A stretch of DNA of 64,000 nt from Streptomyces sp. NBC_01314 (GTDB lineage: Bacteria > Actinomycetota > Actinomycetes > Streptomycetales > Streptomycetaceae): contig NZ_CP108394.1 in assembly GCF_041435215.1 (NCBI RefSeq), forward strand, positions 7,688,001 to 7,752,000, read 5' to 3'. Numbering within the stretch: the first letter of the stretch is position 1; every line of letters begins with the position of its first letter. Shown here in pieces: positions 33,805-42,797 of the stretch. The translations under genes were made by a program, and so were the position numbers. The notes below the pieces were generated by a model. That model did no database searches and was not told the origin of the DNA. It worked only from the letters and a program-made list of their open reading frames with translations.

Positions 33805-34086
33805 GTGACCACAGCAACCGACTACGCCGTCGACATCGTCGGTCCGGAACACGTCGGAGTGTCGACCGACTTCCCGTTCGACCACGAGGACTTCAACGCG
33901 ATGCTCGAACAGAGCCCGGAGCCGTTCCCCGACCGCTACACCCGCTGGGGGCCGATCAGCTTCATGCCATCGGAAGGCCTGCTGACCGTCGAAGACGCGC
34001 TTCTCGCCGGGGGATACCCCAACCGCGCCGTCGGCGCGATTCTGGGCGGCAACTTCCTCCGCGTCGCCGAGCTGGTGTGGCAGTAG
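33805..34086 (+). pseudogene. Membrane dipeptidase (renal dipeptidase family) C-terminal fragment
   Basis: From about 33814 the frame reads DYAVDIVGPEHVGVSTDF, FPDRYTRWGPISFMPSEG and NRAVGAILGGNFLRVAELVW. This is the C-terminal end of family M19 dipeptidases, including the late HVGVSTDFD-type metal-site strand. About three quarters of the enzyme is missing. The junction with the lacI promoter sequence lies near 33770-33800, so a deletion or recombination joined the two. Confidence 0.75.
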
Positions 34087-34555
34087 CTCGACCAGGAGTC
34101 GGTGTTCAGTTCTCATCGACATTTCCTGGCCCTGTGATTACCAAGTGCTGTCCACACTCGGCAATAAGTAGTGTCGCCTGTCAGTTACGAAGCCAGGAGA
34201 TTCTCGTTGCTGCCACTGCCTACGGTGGGGCGGCTTCCGCTGTAGAACCGGGCCGATCAGTTCGCAGGCCCGCGCTGCGGCCACCAGCCGCGCCGATGCC
34301 GCCGGTGGCGGTGGCGGTGGCGAACTTCACCACGTGCTCGTCGCCGTGCTCGGCCGCGCGCACGAAGACCTCCCGTGCGGCGTTCGCCACGGATCCGGTC
34401 GGGGGCTTCGATATTTCGGACGCCAGTGCTGGGATGGCTGGTGAGTACAGGCGGCGTTCAGACTAGTGTCCCGCGTCTAAATCCCGGCTACGGGCTGCCT
34501 TCGGTCAGCGGGCGTCGGCCCCCAGGCCGCGCGGGCGGACGCTAAGGTCGTGAAC
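34087..34555. other. Intergenic, unidentified debris
   Basis: No complete gene. On the minus strand a frame near 34.3-34.45 kb reads NAAREVFVRAAEHGDEHVVK, which looks coding but has no start, and I cannot place its family. The remainder shows stop codons in all frames. Confidence 0.4.
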
Positions 34556-35578
34556 GTGTTGAGCCCATCGGTGAGTAGGGACTTGGTCGTCGTCGGCTCC
34601 GGCATTGTCGGCGCATCGGTGGCGTATCACGCCGCTCGGGCGGGCGCCAACGTGACGTTGGTCGACGCCGGGCGGCCAGGCGCCGGCGTGACGGCGGACT
34701 CGTTCGCCTGGATCGGATCGTCCGGCGTGCTCAAAGTTCCGGCCGCCGGGCTGCGGGCCACCGCGACGGCGGAGTACCACCGGCTCGGGGCCGAGTTGCC
34801 GGGACTCCCGGTGACCTGGTCCGGCTCGCTGAGCTGGAACAGGCAGGACAGTGCGCCGGACGCCGGACCCGGGCAGACGATCGTGGACGCGACCACGGTG
34901 GCGACGCTCGAACCCAACCTTCGGCAGCCTCCGGAGTGGGCTGTCTGGGCGCCGGGGGACGGCGCTGTTGACTCGGTGGGCGTGACCGAGCGGCTGGTCG
35001 CGGCCGCTCGCACCCATGGCGCTCGGGTACATCTGGACACGCCGGTTACCGCGGTCCGCCGGGATGCAGCGGGCCGGATTGCCGGGGTTGAGACGACAGC
35101 AGGCCCCCTCTCCGGTGCGACGGTGGTGCTGGCGGCCGGAGTTGCCACGGCCGCGCTGGGCGCACCGCTCGGCGTGCGCGTCCCGGTCGAACCGTCGCCG
35201 TCGCCGCTGTTCCGGCTCAGCGCCCCGGCCGGTCTGGTCCGCACCGTGGTCAACACCGAGGACTTCGATCTCCGGCAGGTCGCCCCGGACCGGCTGATCG
35301 CCGCCGCGGACTCGCCCGAACGGACCCTTGCCGCCGTCCGGTCCACTTTCCATGGCACCGGGAGCGTCGAGCTGCTCGGCACCCGACTCGGAGTGCGCCC
35401 GATGCCGGCCGACGGTGAGCCGATCGTCGGCCCGGTCGCCGAGGTCCCCGGCCTCTACTTGGCAGTGATGCACTCGGCGGTCACGCTCGCCGCGGCCGTG
35501 GGCCGCCTGGTCGCGCGGGAGTTGGTCGAGGGAACCGTTGAGTCGGCTCTGTCAGGTTGCCGCCCAGATCGCTTCTGA
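34556..35578 (+). CDS. FAD-dependent oxidoreductase (DAO family)
   Basis: 340 residues. FAD motif VVVGSGIVGASVAYHAARAG at the N terminus, then ADSFAWIGSSG, and the late motif LLGTRLGVRPMPADGEPIVG that shapes the active site in glycine/D-amino-acid oxidase relatives. It oxidises an amine or amino acid with FAD, substrate unknown. The GTG at 34556 has AAGG 8 bp upstream; GTG 34550 and GTG 34571 are alternatives. It stands alone between debris and the first alpha-glucoside operon, and has no partner gene overlapping it. Confidence 0.85.
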   Translation: MLSPSVSRDLVVVGSGIVGASVAYHAARAGANVTLVDAGRPGAGVTADSFAWIGSSGVLKVPAAGLRATATAEYHRLGAELPGLPVTWSGSLSWNRQDSAPDAGPGQTIVDATTVATLEPNLRQPPEWAVWAPGDGAVDSVGVTERLVAAARTHGARVHLDTPVTAVRRDAAGRIAGVETTAGPLSGATVVLAAGVATAALGAPLGVRVPVEPSPSPLFRLSAPAGLVRTVVNTEDFDLRQVAPDRLIAAADSPERTLAAVRSTFHGTGSVELLGTRLGVRPMPADGEPIVGPVAEVPGLYLAVMHSAVTLAAAVGRLVARELVEGTVESALSGCRPDRF

Positions 35579-36034
35579 TGGTGAGGCACTCCTTGCGCTC
35601 GTGCGATGAAGGACGTCGGCGCTCTGCCTACAGGTTCTTCACGCAGAGCAGGATTCTGGTAAGCCGAGTCCCGATGGCAGTCTCGCAGCGGCTTCCCGGG
35701 GAGGTGCCGGCCCCGCCGCTAAATCCGAGCAGTTGCCTCGGGAGGCATCGTCGCCCAAGTCATGCTTCGGCTACCTGTGGCCTCCGGCATGCCCAGATCT
35801 GCCTCAATGCGCCGTTCGTGGCGATCACCTGTCATCGTGGCCATCCTTCCCCGTCTTCAGCGGATGGCAATCATTCGGCGAGAGGGCTGTCCCGTCTCCG
35901 GCAACTCCATCGGGATCCTGGATATGGACCAGGGCCTGTCCGGTCGGCGGGGAGGAACACCGGACAGGCCCTGGTGGATAGGGGGCGCGACTGGGCGCGG
36001 GGAGGTGGGCCGGAGTGATGCCCGTTGTCGTTCG
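35579..36034. other. Intergenic with hairpin copy B
   Basis: Nothing coding recognised. The right part holds hairpin copy B (35929-35974), which probably ends the alpha-glucosidase transcript coming from the right. Confidence 0.5.
35929..35974 (-). terminator. GGACAGGCCCTGG hairpin, copy B, after the first alpha-glucosidase gene
   Basis: Arms CCAGGGCCTGTCC and GGACAGGCCCTGG. It lies 60 bp past the stop of the GH13 gene at 36035. Copy C occupies the same relative place after the second GH13 gene, in the same orientation relative to the gene, which supports a terminator role and common descent. Confidence 0.7.
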
Positions 36035-37690
36035 TCAGTCCCGGTGCAGCAGGGCCGTGGTGTCGGGGGGCAGTAGCCCGGCTTTGTCCAGGGGTGCTGA
36101 CGCGATGAGGGGGCTGGTGGCGGCGGGGAGCGGGGTCGGCTGGTCGGTGAGGTTGACCGCGCACAGCAGGCCGTTGCCGCGTTCGAAAAGGAGGGTGCCG
36201 GGCGGGCTGTCGAGCCAGTGGAAGTCCTCGCTCCGCAGGCCCGGGTTGGTGCGGCGCAGGCGCAGGGCGGAGCGGTAGAGCTGGAGCATGGAGGTGCGGT
36301 CGGCCTGGTTGGCTTCGGCGGTGTAGAACTTCCACTGCTCGGGCTGGGGGAGCCAGGGCTCGGCGGAGACGGACGTGCTGAAGCCGAAGGGTGAGGTGTC
36401 GCCGGTCCAGGGGAGAGGGACGCGGCAGCCGTCGCGGCCTCGGACGGTGTGGCCGGAGCGTTCCCAGGTGGGGTCCTGAAGCGCCGATTCGGGGAGGTCT
36501 TCTACCTCGTAGAGGCCGAGTTCCTCGCCCTGGTAGATGTACGCGCTTCCCGGCAGGGCCAGCATCAGCAGGGCTGCCGCCCGTGCTCGGCGGGTGCCGA
36601 GGGCGAGGTCGCCGGCGATCGGTTGGTTCCGGAACAGGGTCTGGACCCCGGTGTGGGCGCGGCCGTAGCGGGTGACGTGGCGGGTCTCGTCGTGGTTGGA
36701 GAGGACCCAGGTGGCGGGGGCACCGACCTTCGCCAGATCGGTGATCGTGCGGTCGATCACTTCCCTCAGCTTGTCCGCCTCGAAAGCGCACTTGAGGAAG
36801 TCGAAGTTGAAGGCGGTGTGGAGTTCGTCGGGGCGGAGGTAGTCGGGCATGCGGCCGGGGCGGACGTGGGCCTCGGCGACGAAGACGCGGGGGTCGGGGT
36901 AGCTGTCGGCGACGGCGCGCCAGCCGCGGAAGATGTCGTGGACACCCTCGCGGTCCCAGTGCGGATGGTTCCCCTCGTCTTCGCTGGCGATGACGGAGAA
37001 CTCGGTCAGGCCGAGGTCCGGGAGGGCCGGGTCCTTGACCATGCCGTGGGCGACGTCGATGCGGAAGCCGTCGACGCCCAGGTCGAACCAGAAGCGCAGG
37101 ATCGACTCGAACTCGGCCCGGACCTCGCCGTTGTCCCAGTTGAGGTCGGGCTGTTCGGGGGCGAAGAGGTGCAGGTACCACTGGCCGTCCGGCGTGCGGG
37201 TCCAGGTGGGGCCGCCGAAGGCCGCGTGCCAGTCGTTCGGCGGCTCGCTGCCCTCTTCCCCTTTCCCGTCACGGAAGATGAACCGGTCTCGTGCCGGGGA
37301 GCCGGGCGCGGCCCTCAACGCCTGCTGGAACCAGGCGTGTTGGTCGGAGGTGTGGTTGGGGACGATGTCCAGGATCACCCGCAGGCCCAGTTCGTGGGCC
37401 TCGGTGATCAGTTTCCGTGCCTCGCCGAGGGTGCCGTAGGTGGGGTGGATGTCACGGTAGTCGGAGACGTCGTAGCCGCCGTCGGCCAGCGGGGACGGGT
37501 ACCAGGGGTTGATCCAGATCGCGTCGATGCCGAGGTAGGCCAGGTACTGCAGACGGGAGCGGAGACCGGCGATGTCGCCGGTTCCGTCGCCGTCGCCGTC
37601 GGCGAAGCTGCGTATGTAGACCTGGTAGATCGCGGCGGTCCGCCACCAGGAGTCGTTCGCGGCGTCGTTCGTGGGGGTCGGGTTGCTCAT
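36035..37690 (-). CDS. GH13 alpha-glucosidase (oligo-1,6-glucosidase/AglA-like)
   Basis: 551-residue cytosolic glycoside hydrolase. The four GH13 regions are clear: DIVPNHTSD, GFRIDVAHG with the nucleophile Asp, FVAEAHVRP with the acid/base Glu, and LSNHDETRH with the transition-state Asp. No signal peptide; it starts MSNPTPTND. It hydrolyses imported alpha-glucosides from the non-reducing end. It is the last gene of the first ABC operon, 100 bp after the second permease. It is a paralogue of the enzyme at 51179, sharing DSWWRTAAIYQVYIRSFADG-type sequence at the start. Confidence 0.93.
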   Translation of the reverse strand: MSNPTPTNDAANDSWWRTAAIYQVYIRSFADGDGDGTGDIAGLRSRLQYLAYLGIDAIWINPWYPSPLADGGYDVSDYRDIHPTYGTLGEARKLITEAHELGLRVILDIVPNHTSDQHAWFQQALRAAPGSPARDRFIFRDGKGEEGSEPPNDWHAAFGGPTWTRTPDGQWYLHLFAPEQPDLNWDNGEVRAEFESILRFWFDLGVDGFRIDVAHGMVKDPALPDLGLTEFSVIASEDEGNHPHWDREGVHDIFRGWRAVADSYPDPRVFVAEAHVRPGRMPDYLRPDELHTAFNFDFLKCAFEADKLREVIDRTITDLAKVGAPATWVLSNHDETRHVTRYGRAHTGVQTLFRNQPIAGDLALGTRRARAAALLMLALPGSAYIYQGEELGLYEVEDLPESALQDPTWERSGHTVRGRDGCRVPLPWTGDTSPFGFSTSVSAEPWLPQPEQWKFYTAEANQADRTSMLQLYRSALRLRRTNPGLRSEDFHWLDSPPGTLLFERGNGLLCAVNLTDQPTPLPAATSPLIASAPLDKAGLLPPDTTALLHRD

Positions 37691-37790
37691 GGTGGGATCG
37701 GTCCAGTCAGAGGGGGTACAGGGAGGCGTTCCTCCCGGGGAGGGCGGGCACGCGCTTCGGCTGCGCGACTGGCCTTGGGTTCTCGCCCGG

Positions 37791-38699
37791 CTATCCCTTG
37801 GTCGCGCCTGCCGTGCCGCCGCGTACGAAGTGCCGTTGGAAGGCGAAGAAGACCAGGGCCACGGGGATGGTCATGAGCAGGGCCGCCGCGAGCTTGATCG
37901 GGTACAGGTTGCCGTCGCCGAGCTGACCGGAGACGATCGAGGCGACCCCGGTGGTCAGGGTGTTCAGTTCCGGGCTCTGCCGGGACACGATGAAGTGCGG
38001 CAGTTCGTTCCACGATCCCTGGAACGACAGGATGGTCAGGGTGATGAGGGCCGGCTTGGCCATCGGCAGCACGACGGACCAGAAGATCCGGAAGGTGCTC
38101 GCGCCGTCGATGCGGGCCGCTTCCTCGACGCTGACGGGGATCGACTCGAAGAACTGCTTCATGATGAAGATCCCCGCGGCGTCCGCGAGAAGCGGGACGA
38201 TCATCCCCGCGTAGGAGTCGTACATCCCGAGCTGGTTGAGGACGAGGAATTTCGGGATGAGCAGGACGACGCCGGGCACGGCCATGACCGCGATGACGGC
38301 GGCGAACAGGGCGCCCCGGCCGCGGAAGCGCAGCCGGGCCAGTGCGTACCCGGCAAGGGAGTCGAAAAACACACGGCCGGCGGTGACGAAGAGCGCGACG
38401 ACCACGGAGTTCGTGAACCAGCGTGGATAGTCCGCCTCGGCGAGTCGGCTGAAGGCCGCTGTGGTGAAGTGGGTCGGCCACAGCGACAGGGGGTGGCTGG
38501 TGGCGTCCGCGTCGGTCTTGAAGCTCGTCGCGAGCTGGATGAGGAAGGGGTAGATGTAGAGCAGCGCGACGATGACGAGGGCGGTGTAACCGAACGCGCG
38601 TGTGAGGGTACTGCCGCGGCGCGTGCGGTTGCCTGAGCGGCGGGTTGTGTGCGTGCCGTTCGCGGTTTCCGCGTGGGCAAGCTTGTGCTGGGTGCTCAT
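37791..38699 (-). CDS. Carbohydrate ABC transporter permease (MalG/AglG type)
   Basis: 302 residues with six TM segments after a charged 30-residue N terminus. The EAA loop that docks the ATPase reads EEAARIDGASTFRIFWSVVL. It belongs to the CUT1 sugar importers. It works with the larger permease at 38809 and the lipoprotein at 40132; the ATPase is not encoded here and is probably the shared MsiK of Streptomyces. Confidence 0.92.
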   Translation of the reverse strand: MSTQHKLAHAETANGTHTTRRSGNRTRRGSTLTRAFGYTALVIVALLYIYPFLIQLATSFKTDADATSHPLSLWPTHFTTAAFSRLAEADYPRWFTNSVVVALFVTAGRVFFDSLAGYALARLRFRGRGALFAAVIAVMAVPGVVLLIPKFLVLNQLGMYDSYAGMIVPLLADAAGIFIMKQFFESIPVSVEEAARIDGASTFRIFWSVVLPMAKPALITLTILSFQGSWNELPHFIVSRQSPELNTLTTGVASIVSGQLGDGNLYPIKLAAALLMTIPVALVFFAFQRHFVRGGTAGATKG

Positions 38700-38808
38700 C
38701 GCGTGCCTCCGTGGCGGACGCCGGCTGTGGCCGCCGGGGCGCCTGCGGTGATGGGCGCCGTCGCGCCGGATGTGGGCTGTGCGGGGTGGGCGGTTGCGGC
38801 CGTGCGGG

Positions 38809-40083
38809 TCATCCGGCCGCCCCCGTCGTCGGGCCGGATCCGGAGCGTGCCGCTTTCGCCGCGCGCCGGGTGGCGGCCTTGGCGCGGGCCTCGTCCTTGT
38901 CGCGCAGGACGAACCGCTGCAGGAGCGTCATCGCGACGATGATCGCGAAGAGGATGAAGGCGATGGCGCTGCCCTGTCCCCACTCGTTGTTGAAGAACGA
39001 GGACTGGTACGACAGGAACGCGGGAGTCAGCGTCGTCTTTCCCGGTCCGCCCTTGGTCATGACGTAGATCTGGTCGAAGACCTGCCAGGTGCCGATGAGT
39101 CCGAGGGTCAGGACGAGGAAGAGCGTCGGCTTGAGCATGGGCAGTGTGACGTGGCGGAACCGCTGCCAGCGCCCGGTGCCGTCGATCTCGGCGGCCTCCT
39201 CGACTTCGAGGGGGATGTCCTGCAGTGCGGCGAGGAACATGAGCATGAACGTGCCCGCCGTCGTCCACACGACCAGTGCGATGATCGCGCACATGGCCAC
39301 GCTGGGGCCGGCGAGCCACTCCCACAGGGACAGGCCGCCGACGGTGGTGTCGGCGAGTGCGGAGGGGGGCGCGTCGGTGTTCAGGCCGAGGCCGCCGAGG
39401 GCGAGATGGATGATGCCGCGCGGATCGGCGAACCAGGCCGGCCCGTCCACTCCGATCTTCGCCAGCAGGGAGTTGACGACTCCGCTGGAGGAGAAGAGGA
39501 ACAGGAAGACGACCGAGATCGCCACCGAACTCGTCACCGACGGGAAGTAGTACGCGGTGCGGAAGAACCCTTTGCCCTTCAGCCGCCTGCCGTTGACCAG
39601 GAGCGCCAGGCCCAGCGCGAGCACGGTCTGCAGCGGGACGACGAAGAGCACGTAGTAGGCGTTGTTGCGCAGGCTCATCATGAAGTCGCTCTGCGCCAGG
39701 CCGGGCTCGGTGACCAGCGGCGCGTAGTTCTCTCCGCCGACGAAGTCCACTCCGGAGGAGAACGGGCTGCCCTGCCCCTTCCAGTCGGACAGGCTCACCC
39801 AGAGCGCCATGACGATCGGTACGACCAGGAACAGTCCGAGCACGACGACGATGGGTGAGACGAACAGCCAGCCGGCGAGACCTTCCCGGCCCCGGATACC
39901 GCCGCGAGGGACTCGGGTGCGGCGACTTCCGCCAACTTCGGCCGTGGTGGCGTCCGGGCCGGTGTCTTTGCGGCGCCCGCGCGGCACGGATGACGGGGCG
40001 TCGGCCTTCGTGGTGCCTTCCGGGCGGGCCGGTGCCGGCCCGCTACCCGGGCCCTGTGCGGGCCCGGGGTTCGGTTCACTCAT
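38809..40083 (-). CDS. Carbohydrate ABC transporter permease (MalF/AglF type)
   Basis: 424 residues. A long cytosolic N terminus rich in Pro, Gly and Arg (about 70 residues) precedes the TM region; the EAA loop is EEAAEIDGTGRWQRFRHVTL. It has a periplasmic loop of about 70 residues (DGPAWFADPRGIIHLALG region). CUT1 family, partner of the permease at 37791. The gene follows the binding-protein gene by 48 bp. Confidence 0.92.
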   Translation of the reverse strand: MSEPNPGPAQGPGSGPAPARPEGTTKADAPSSVPRGRRKDTGPDATTAEVGGSRRTRVPRGGIRGREGLAGWLFVSPIVVVLGLFLVVPIVMALWVSLSDWKGQGSPFSSGVDFVGGENYAPLVTEPGLAQSDFMMSLRNNAYYVLFVVPLQTVLALGLALLVNGRRLKGKGFFRTAYYFPSVTSSVAISVVFLFLFSSSGVVNSLLAKIGVDGPAWFADPRGIIHLALGGLGLNTDAPPSALADTTVGGLSLWEWLAGPSVAMCAIIALVVWTTAGTFMLMFLAALQDIPLEVEEAAEIDGTGRWQRFRHVTLPMLKPTLFLVLTLGLIGTWQVFDQIYVMTKGGPGKTTLTPAFLSYQSSFFNNEWGQGSAIAFILFAIIVAMTLLQRFVLRDKDEARAKAATRRAAKAARSGSGPTTGAAG

Positions 40084-40131
40084 CGCAGATTCACTCTCGT
40101 TCTGTCCGTATCCGGATCCAGGCTGTCCGGG

Positions 40132-41379
40132 TCACTGGCCTACGACCGCCTGCGCGTTCTTCTGCAGCCGCGCGAGGATGTCCTTCGGGTCGGCCTTGGG
40201 CAGTCCCTGAAGGGCGGTGTCGAAGTCGATGAGCACCTGGTCGATCTTCGGGACGTTCACCGGGGCCTGGGCGTACGCGGCGCCGTCGATGTATGCCTTG
40301 TCCTGCGGGAACTGCGCGACGTAGTCGGCCTGGACGGACTGCCGGGACGGCATCACGCCGAGCGTCTCGGCGAAGGTCATCTGGCTGTCCTTCGCGGTCA
40401 TCGCCTTGACGAAGTCGAGGGCCGCGGCCTTGTTCTTGCTCTTCGCTGCGATGCCCCAGCACTGGGTGAAGGCGAGCGTGCCCTCGCCCGCGGGTCCGGC
40501 CGGCAGCGGGACCGCCTTGTACTTGACGTCCGGGTAGTCGTTCTTCATGGCGCCGGCGATCCAGTTGCCCTCGATCGTCATGGCGGCCTTCTGCTTGCCG
40601 AAGGCCTCGCCCGACCAGCCGGAGTCGAGCTGCTTGGGATACTTGGCCGAGCCGTCGGCGAGCAGCGACTGGACGAACTTCAGGGCCTCAAGGTTCTCCG
40701 GAGAGTCCGCGGTGACCTTGGTGGCGTCCTTGTTCGTCACCCAGCCGCCGGCCTGGACCATGAAGGCACCGATCCGGTCGCGTGTGTCGCCGAGCGCGAG
40801 GCCGACCTGCTTGCCCGTGGTCAGCTTCTTCGCCACGGCCGCCAGTTCCTCCCAGGTGGTGGGGATGTCGGCGTCCGTCAGGCCGGCCTTCTTCCACGCC
40901 TTGGTGTTGATCTGCAGGGCGAGCGTCGAGAAGTCCTTGGGGGCGCAGTAGAGCTTGCCGTCGTAGGTGAACGCCTGGCGCAGAGCGGGGTAGAAGTCGT
41001 CCTTCCCCTCGAAGCTGTCGCCGTACGGTTCGAGACTGCCCGCGCTGGCGTACGTCGCGAAGAACTTGGCGTCGACGTAGAAGACGTCCGGCGGGTTGTT
41101 CGAGGCGAAGCCCTGGCCGAGCTGCTGGGTGATGTCCTGCGCCTGGGTGACGGTCGCCTTGTTGCCGGACTTCGTCGCCCACCCCTGGGCGGCGCCGGTG
41201 ACGGCCTTCGTCTCCGCGTCGCCGCTGGAGGCGATGAGGACCTTGATCGACGCGGGGCCGGACGACTCCTGGCCGTCCCCTTCACCGCTGTCGTCGAACC
41301 CGCTGCCACCACAGGCCGACAGGCTGAGCGACAGCAGCGCGACGGCACCAACAGCCCAGCGGGTACGCGGATTTCTCAT
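40132..41379 (-). CDS. Sugar-binding lipoprotein of ABC importer (AglE-like)
   Basis: 415-residue extracellular solute-binding protein. Signal peptide and lipobox LSLSACGG near residue 20, then an acidic linker, then the binding domain (VFYVDAKFFATYASAG, TTWEELAAVAKKL, MTIEGNWIAGAM, CWGIAAKSKNKAAALDFVKA). The ATG at 41379 has AAGGAG upstream. First gene of the operon binding protein-permease-permease-GH13. The LacI gene at 41539 is upstream in the same direction, 159 bp away, and probably controls the operon. Confidence 0.93.
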   Translation of the reverse strand: MRNPRTRWAVGAVALLSLSLSACGGSGFDDSGEGDGQESSGPASIKVLIASSGDAETKAVTGAAQGWATKSGNKATVTQAQDITQQLGQGFASNNPPDVFYVDAKFFATYASAGSLEPYGDSFEGKDDFYPALRQAFTYDGKLYCAPKDFSTLALQINTKAWKKAGLTDADIPTTWEELAAVAKKLTTGKQVGLALGDTRDRIGAFMVQAGGWVTNKDATKVTADSPENLEALKFVQSLLADGSAKYPKQLDSGWSGEAFGKQKAAMTIEGNWIAGAMKNDYPDVKYKAVPLPAGPAGEGTLAFTQCWGIAAKSKNKAAALDFVKAMTAKDSQMTFAETLGVMPSRQSVQADYVAQFPQDKAYIDGAAYAQAPVNVPKIDQVLIDFDTALQGLPKADPKDILARLQKNAQAVVGQ

Positions 41380-41538
41380 GATAAATCTCCTTGTGCGGGA
41401 CCGGCCTGACGAGCCGGTGGTAGAGGGTGCCGCGTCCCGTCGCCGCACTGTGGCCATGAGCGGGATCGCGGGTGTTCGCCGGACGGGCTCAAGGAGCCGC
41501 TCGGTGGGGTGAAAAGGGTGCGGGTGTGGTGAGACGGC

Positions 41539-42573
41539 TCAGCCGCTCGCCCGGACGACGAGCCGGGGCGGCAGCAGGATCGGGGTGGGCGGGGCGACCG
41601 GCGGTTTCGGAGTCGCCAGCAGTTCCTGGAGCATCCGCAGGCAGGCGGCCGCGGCCTCCTCGTACGGTTGCGCCAAGCTGCTCAGTCCGACGACTGCCGC
41701 GGTCGGGGAGTCGTCGAAGCCGACGACCGCGACATCGGCACCGGGACGCAGTCCACGCGCTGTGATCTCGGTCCAGGCTCCCAGGGCCAGCGAGTCGCTC
41801 GCGCAGACGATCGCGGTCGGCGCAGTGGGCAGGTCGAGCATCGCCGCGGCGGCCTCACGGCCGGTCTCGAGCCCGTCGGGGACGCCCACGTCGTAGCCGG
41901 CGGGGGTGCCGATTCCGGATACGGCCAGGAGCGTGGACCAGCCGCTGCGCCGGTCGTCGCCGACCTCTGATCCTTGCGGTCCTTCCGGCCAGCCGAGGAA
42001 GGCGATGCGCCGGTGGCCGCTCTCGATGAGGTGCCGGGTCGCGGCAAGGGTTCCTTGCGCGCCGTCGACATCGACCCAGCCGTGCGGCTCGGGGGCCTCG
42101 GGTTCGGCTCCCCAGGGACGGCCGAAGGTCACGAACGGCACCCGGCGCTCGGAGAGCCAAGCTGTCCGGCGGTCGCCGGCGTGGGTGGCGTGCAGGACGA
42201 AGGCGTCGAGGTCGTGGTCGTCGAGAAGCTGCTCGTACAGGGAGCACTCGTGGTCGTCGTCGGTGGCCGTGAACACCACGATCCGGTAGCCGGCCTTTTG
42301 GGTACGGGCGGTCAGCGACTGGAGGAAGTGAGCGAGGACGGCACCGTTGACACCGTCTCGCGGCGGCTCGATACGCGCGCCGATCAGACGTGAACGCCGG
42401 GTCCGCAGCGTCCGGGAAGCCTGGTTCGGGCGGTAGTTGAGCTCCTCGATGGCGGCCTGCACGCGGGCCAGCGTCTCCGGCCGCACCCGATGAGGCGCGT
42501 TGATGACGTTGGAGACCGTCTGCATCGACACGGAGGCATGCCGCGCCACGCTTTCGAGTGTTACTCGCGCCAT
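41539..42573 (-). CDS. LacI-family regulator of the first alpha-glucoside operon
   Basis: 344 residues. Helix-turn-helix TLESVARHASVSMQTVSNVI, hinge NYRPNQASRTLRTR, then a periplasmic-binding-type core with DSLALGAWTEITARGL and VVGFDDSPTAAVVG. The ATG at 42573 has GGAGGTGG upstream. It is located between the ABC operon and the divergent debranching-enzyme gene, and an operator lies in the gap. Very similar to the regulator at 32632, so one copy arose by duplication. Confidence 0.92.
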   Translation of the reverse strand: MARVTLESVARHASVSMQTVSNVINAPHRVRPETLARVQAAIEELNYRPNQASRTLRTRRSRLIGARIEPPRDGVNGAVLAHFLQSLTARTQKAGYRIVVFTATDDDHECSLYEQLLDDHDLDAFVLHATHAGDRRTAWLSERRVPFVTFGRPWGAEPEAPEPHGWVDVDGAQGTLAATRHLIESGHRRIAFLGWPEGPQGSEVGDDRRSGWSTLLAVSGIGTPAGYDVGVPDGLETGREAAAAMLDLPTAPTAIVCASDSLALGAWTEITARGLRPGADVAVVGFDDSPTAAVVGLSSLAQPYEEAAAACLRMLQELLATPKPPVAPPTPILLPPRLVVRASG

Positions 42574-42657
42574 CGCGAAGCCACCTCCACAAAGTTCACA
42601 GCACCGCAGCGTATCGCTGTGGCGGTGCCGCATCGTCACGCCATCGCGCTTGGATTT

Positions 42658-42677
42658 GAACGTTAAATTTAGCGTTC
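42658..42677. promoter_or_regulatory. LacI-type operator, copy 2
   Basis: A 20-bp palindrome with one mismatch: GAACGTTAAA and TTTAGCGTTC. It is 85 bp upstream of the lacI start and 121 bp upstream of the debranching-enzyme start, so it can serve both divergent genes. It matches the copy at 33697 over 16 bp. Confidence 0.7.
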
Positions 42678-42797
42678 TGATCGGTTACTGTGGCGATCCG
42701 CGCCCGGACTGTCAAGAGTCGGCGCGGTCACGAATCGCCTCACGACCCCGCCCCCACAAACCGCCCACGAGACACGAGGGCACCGGACGGAGCTTCC

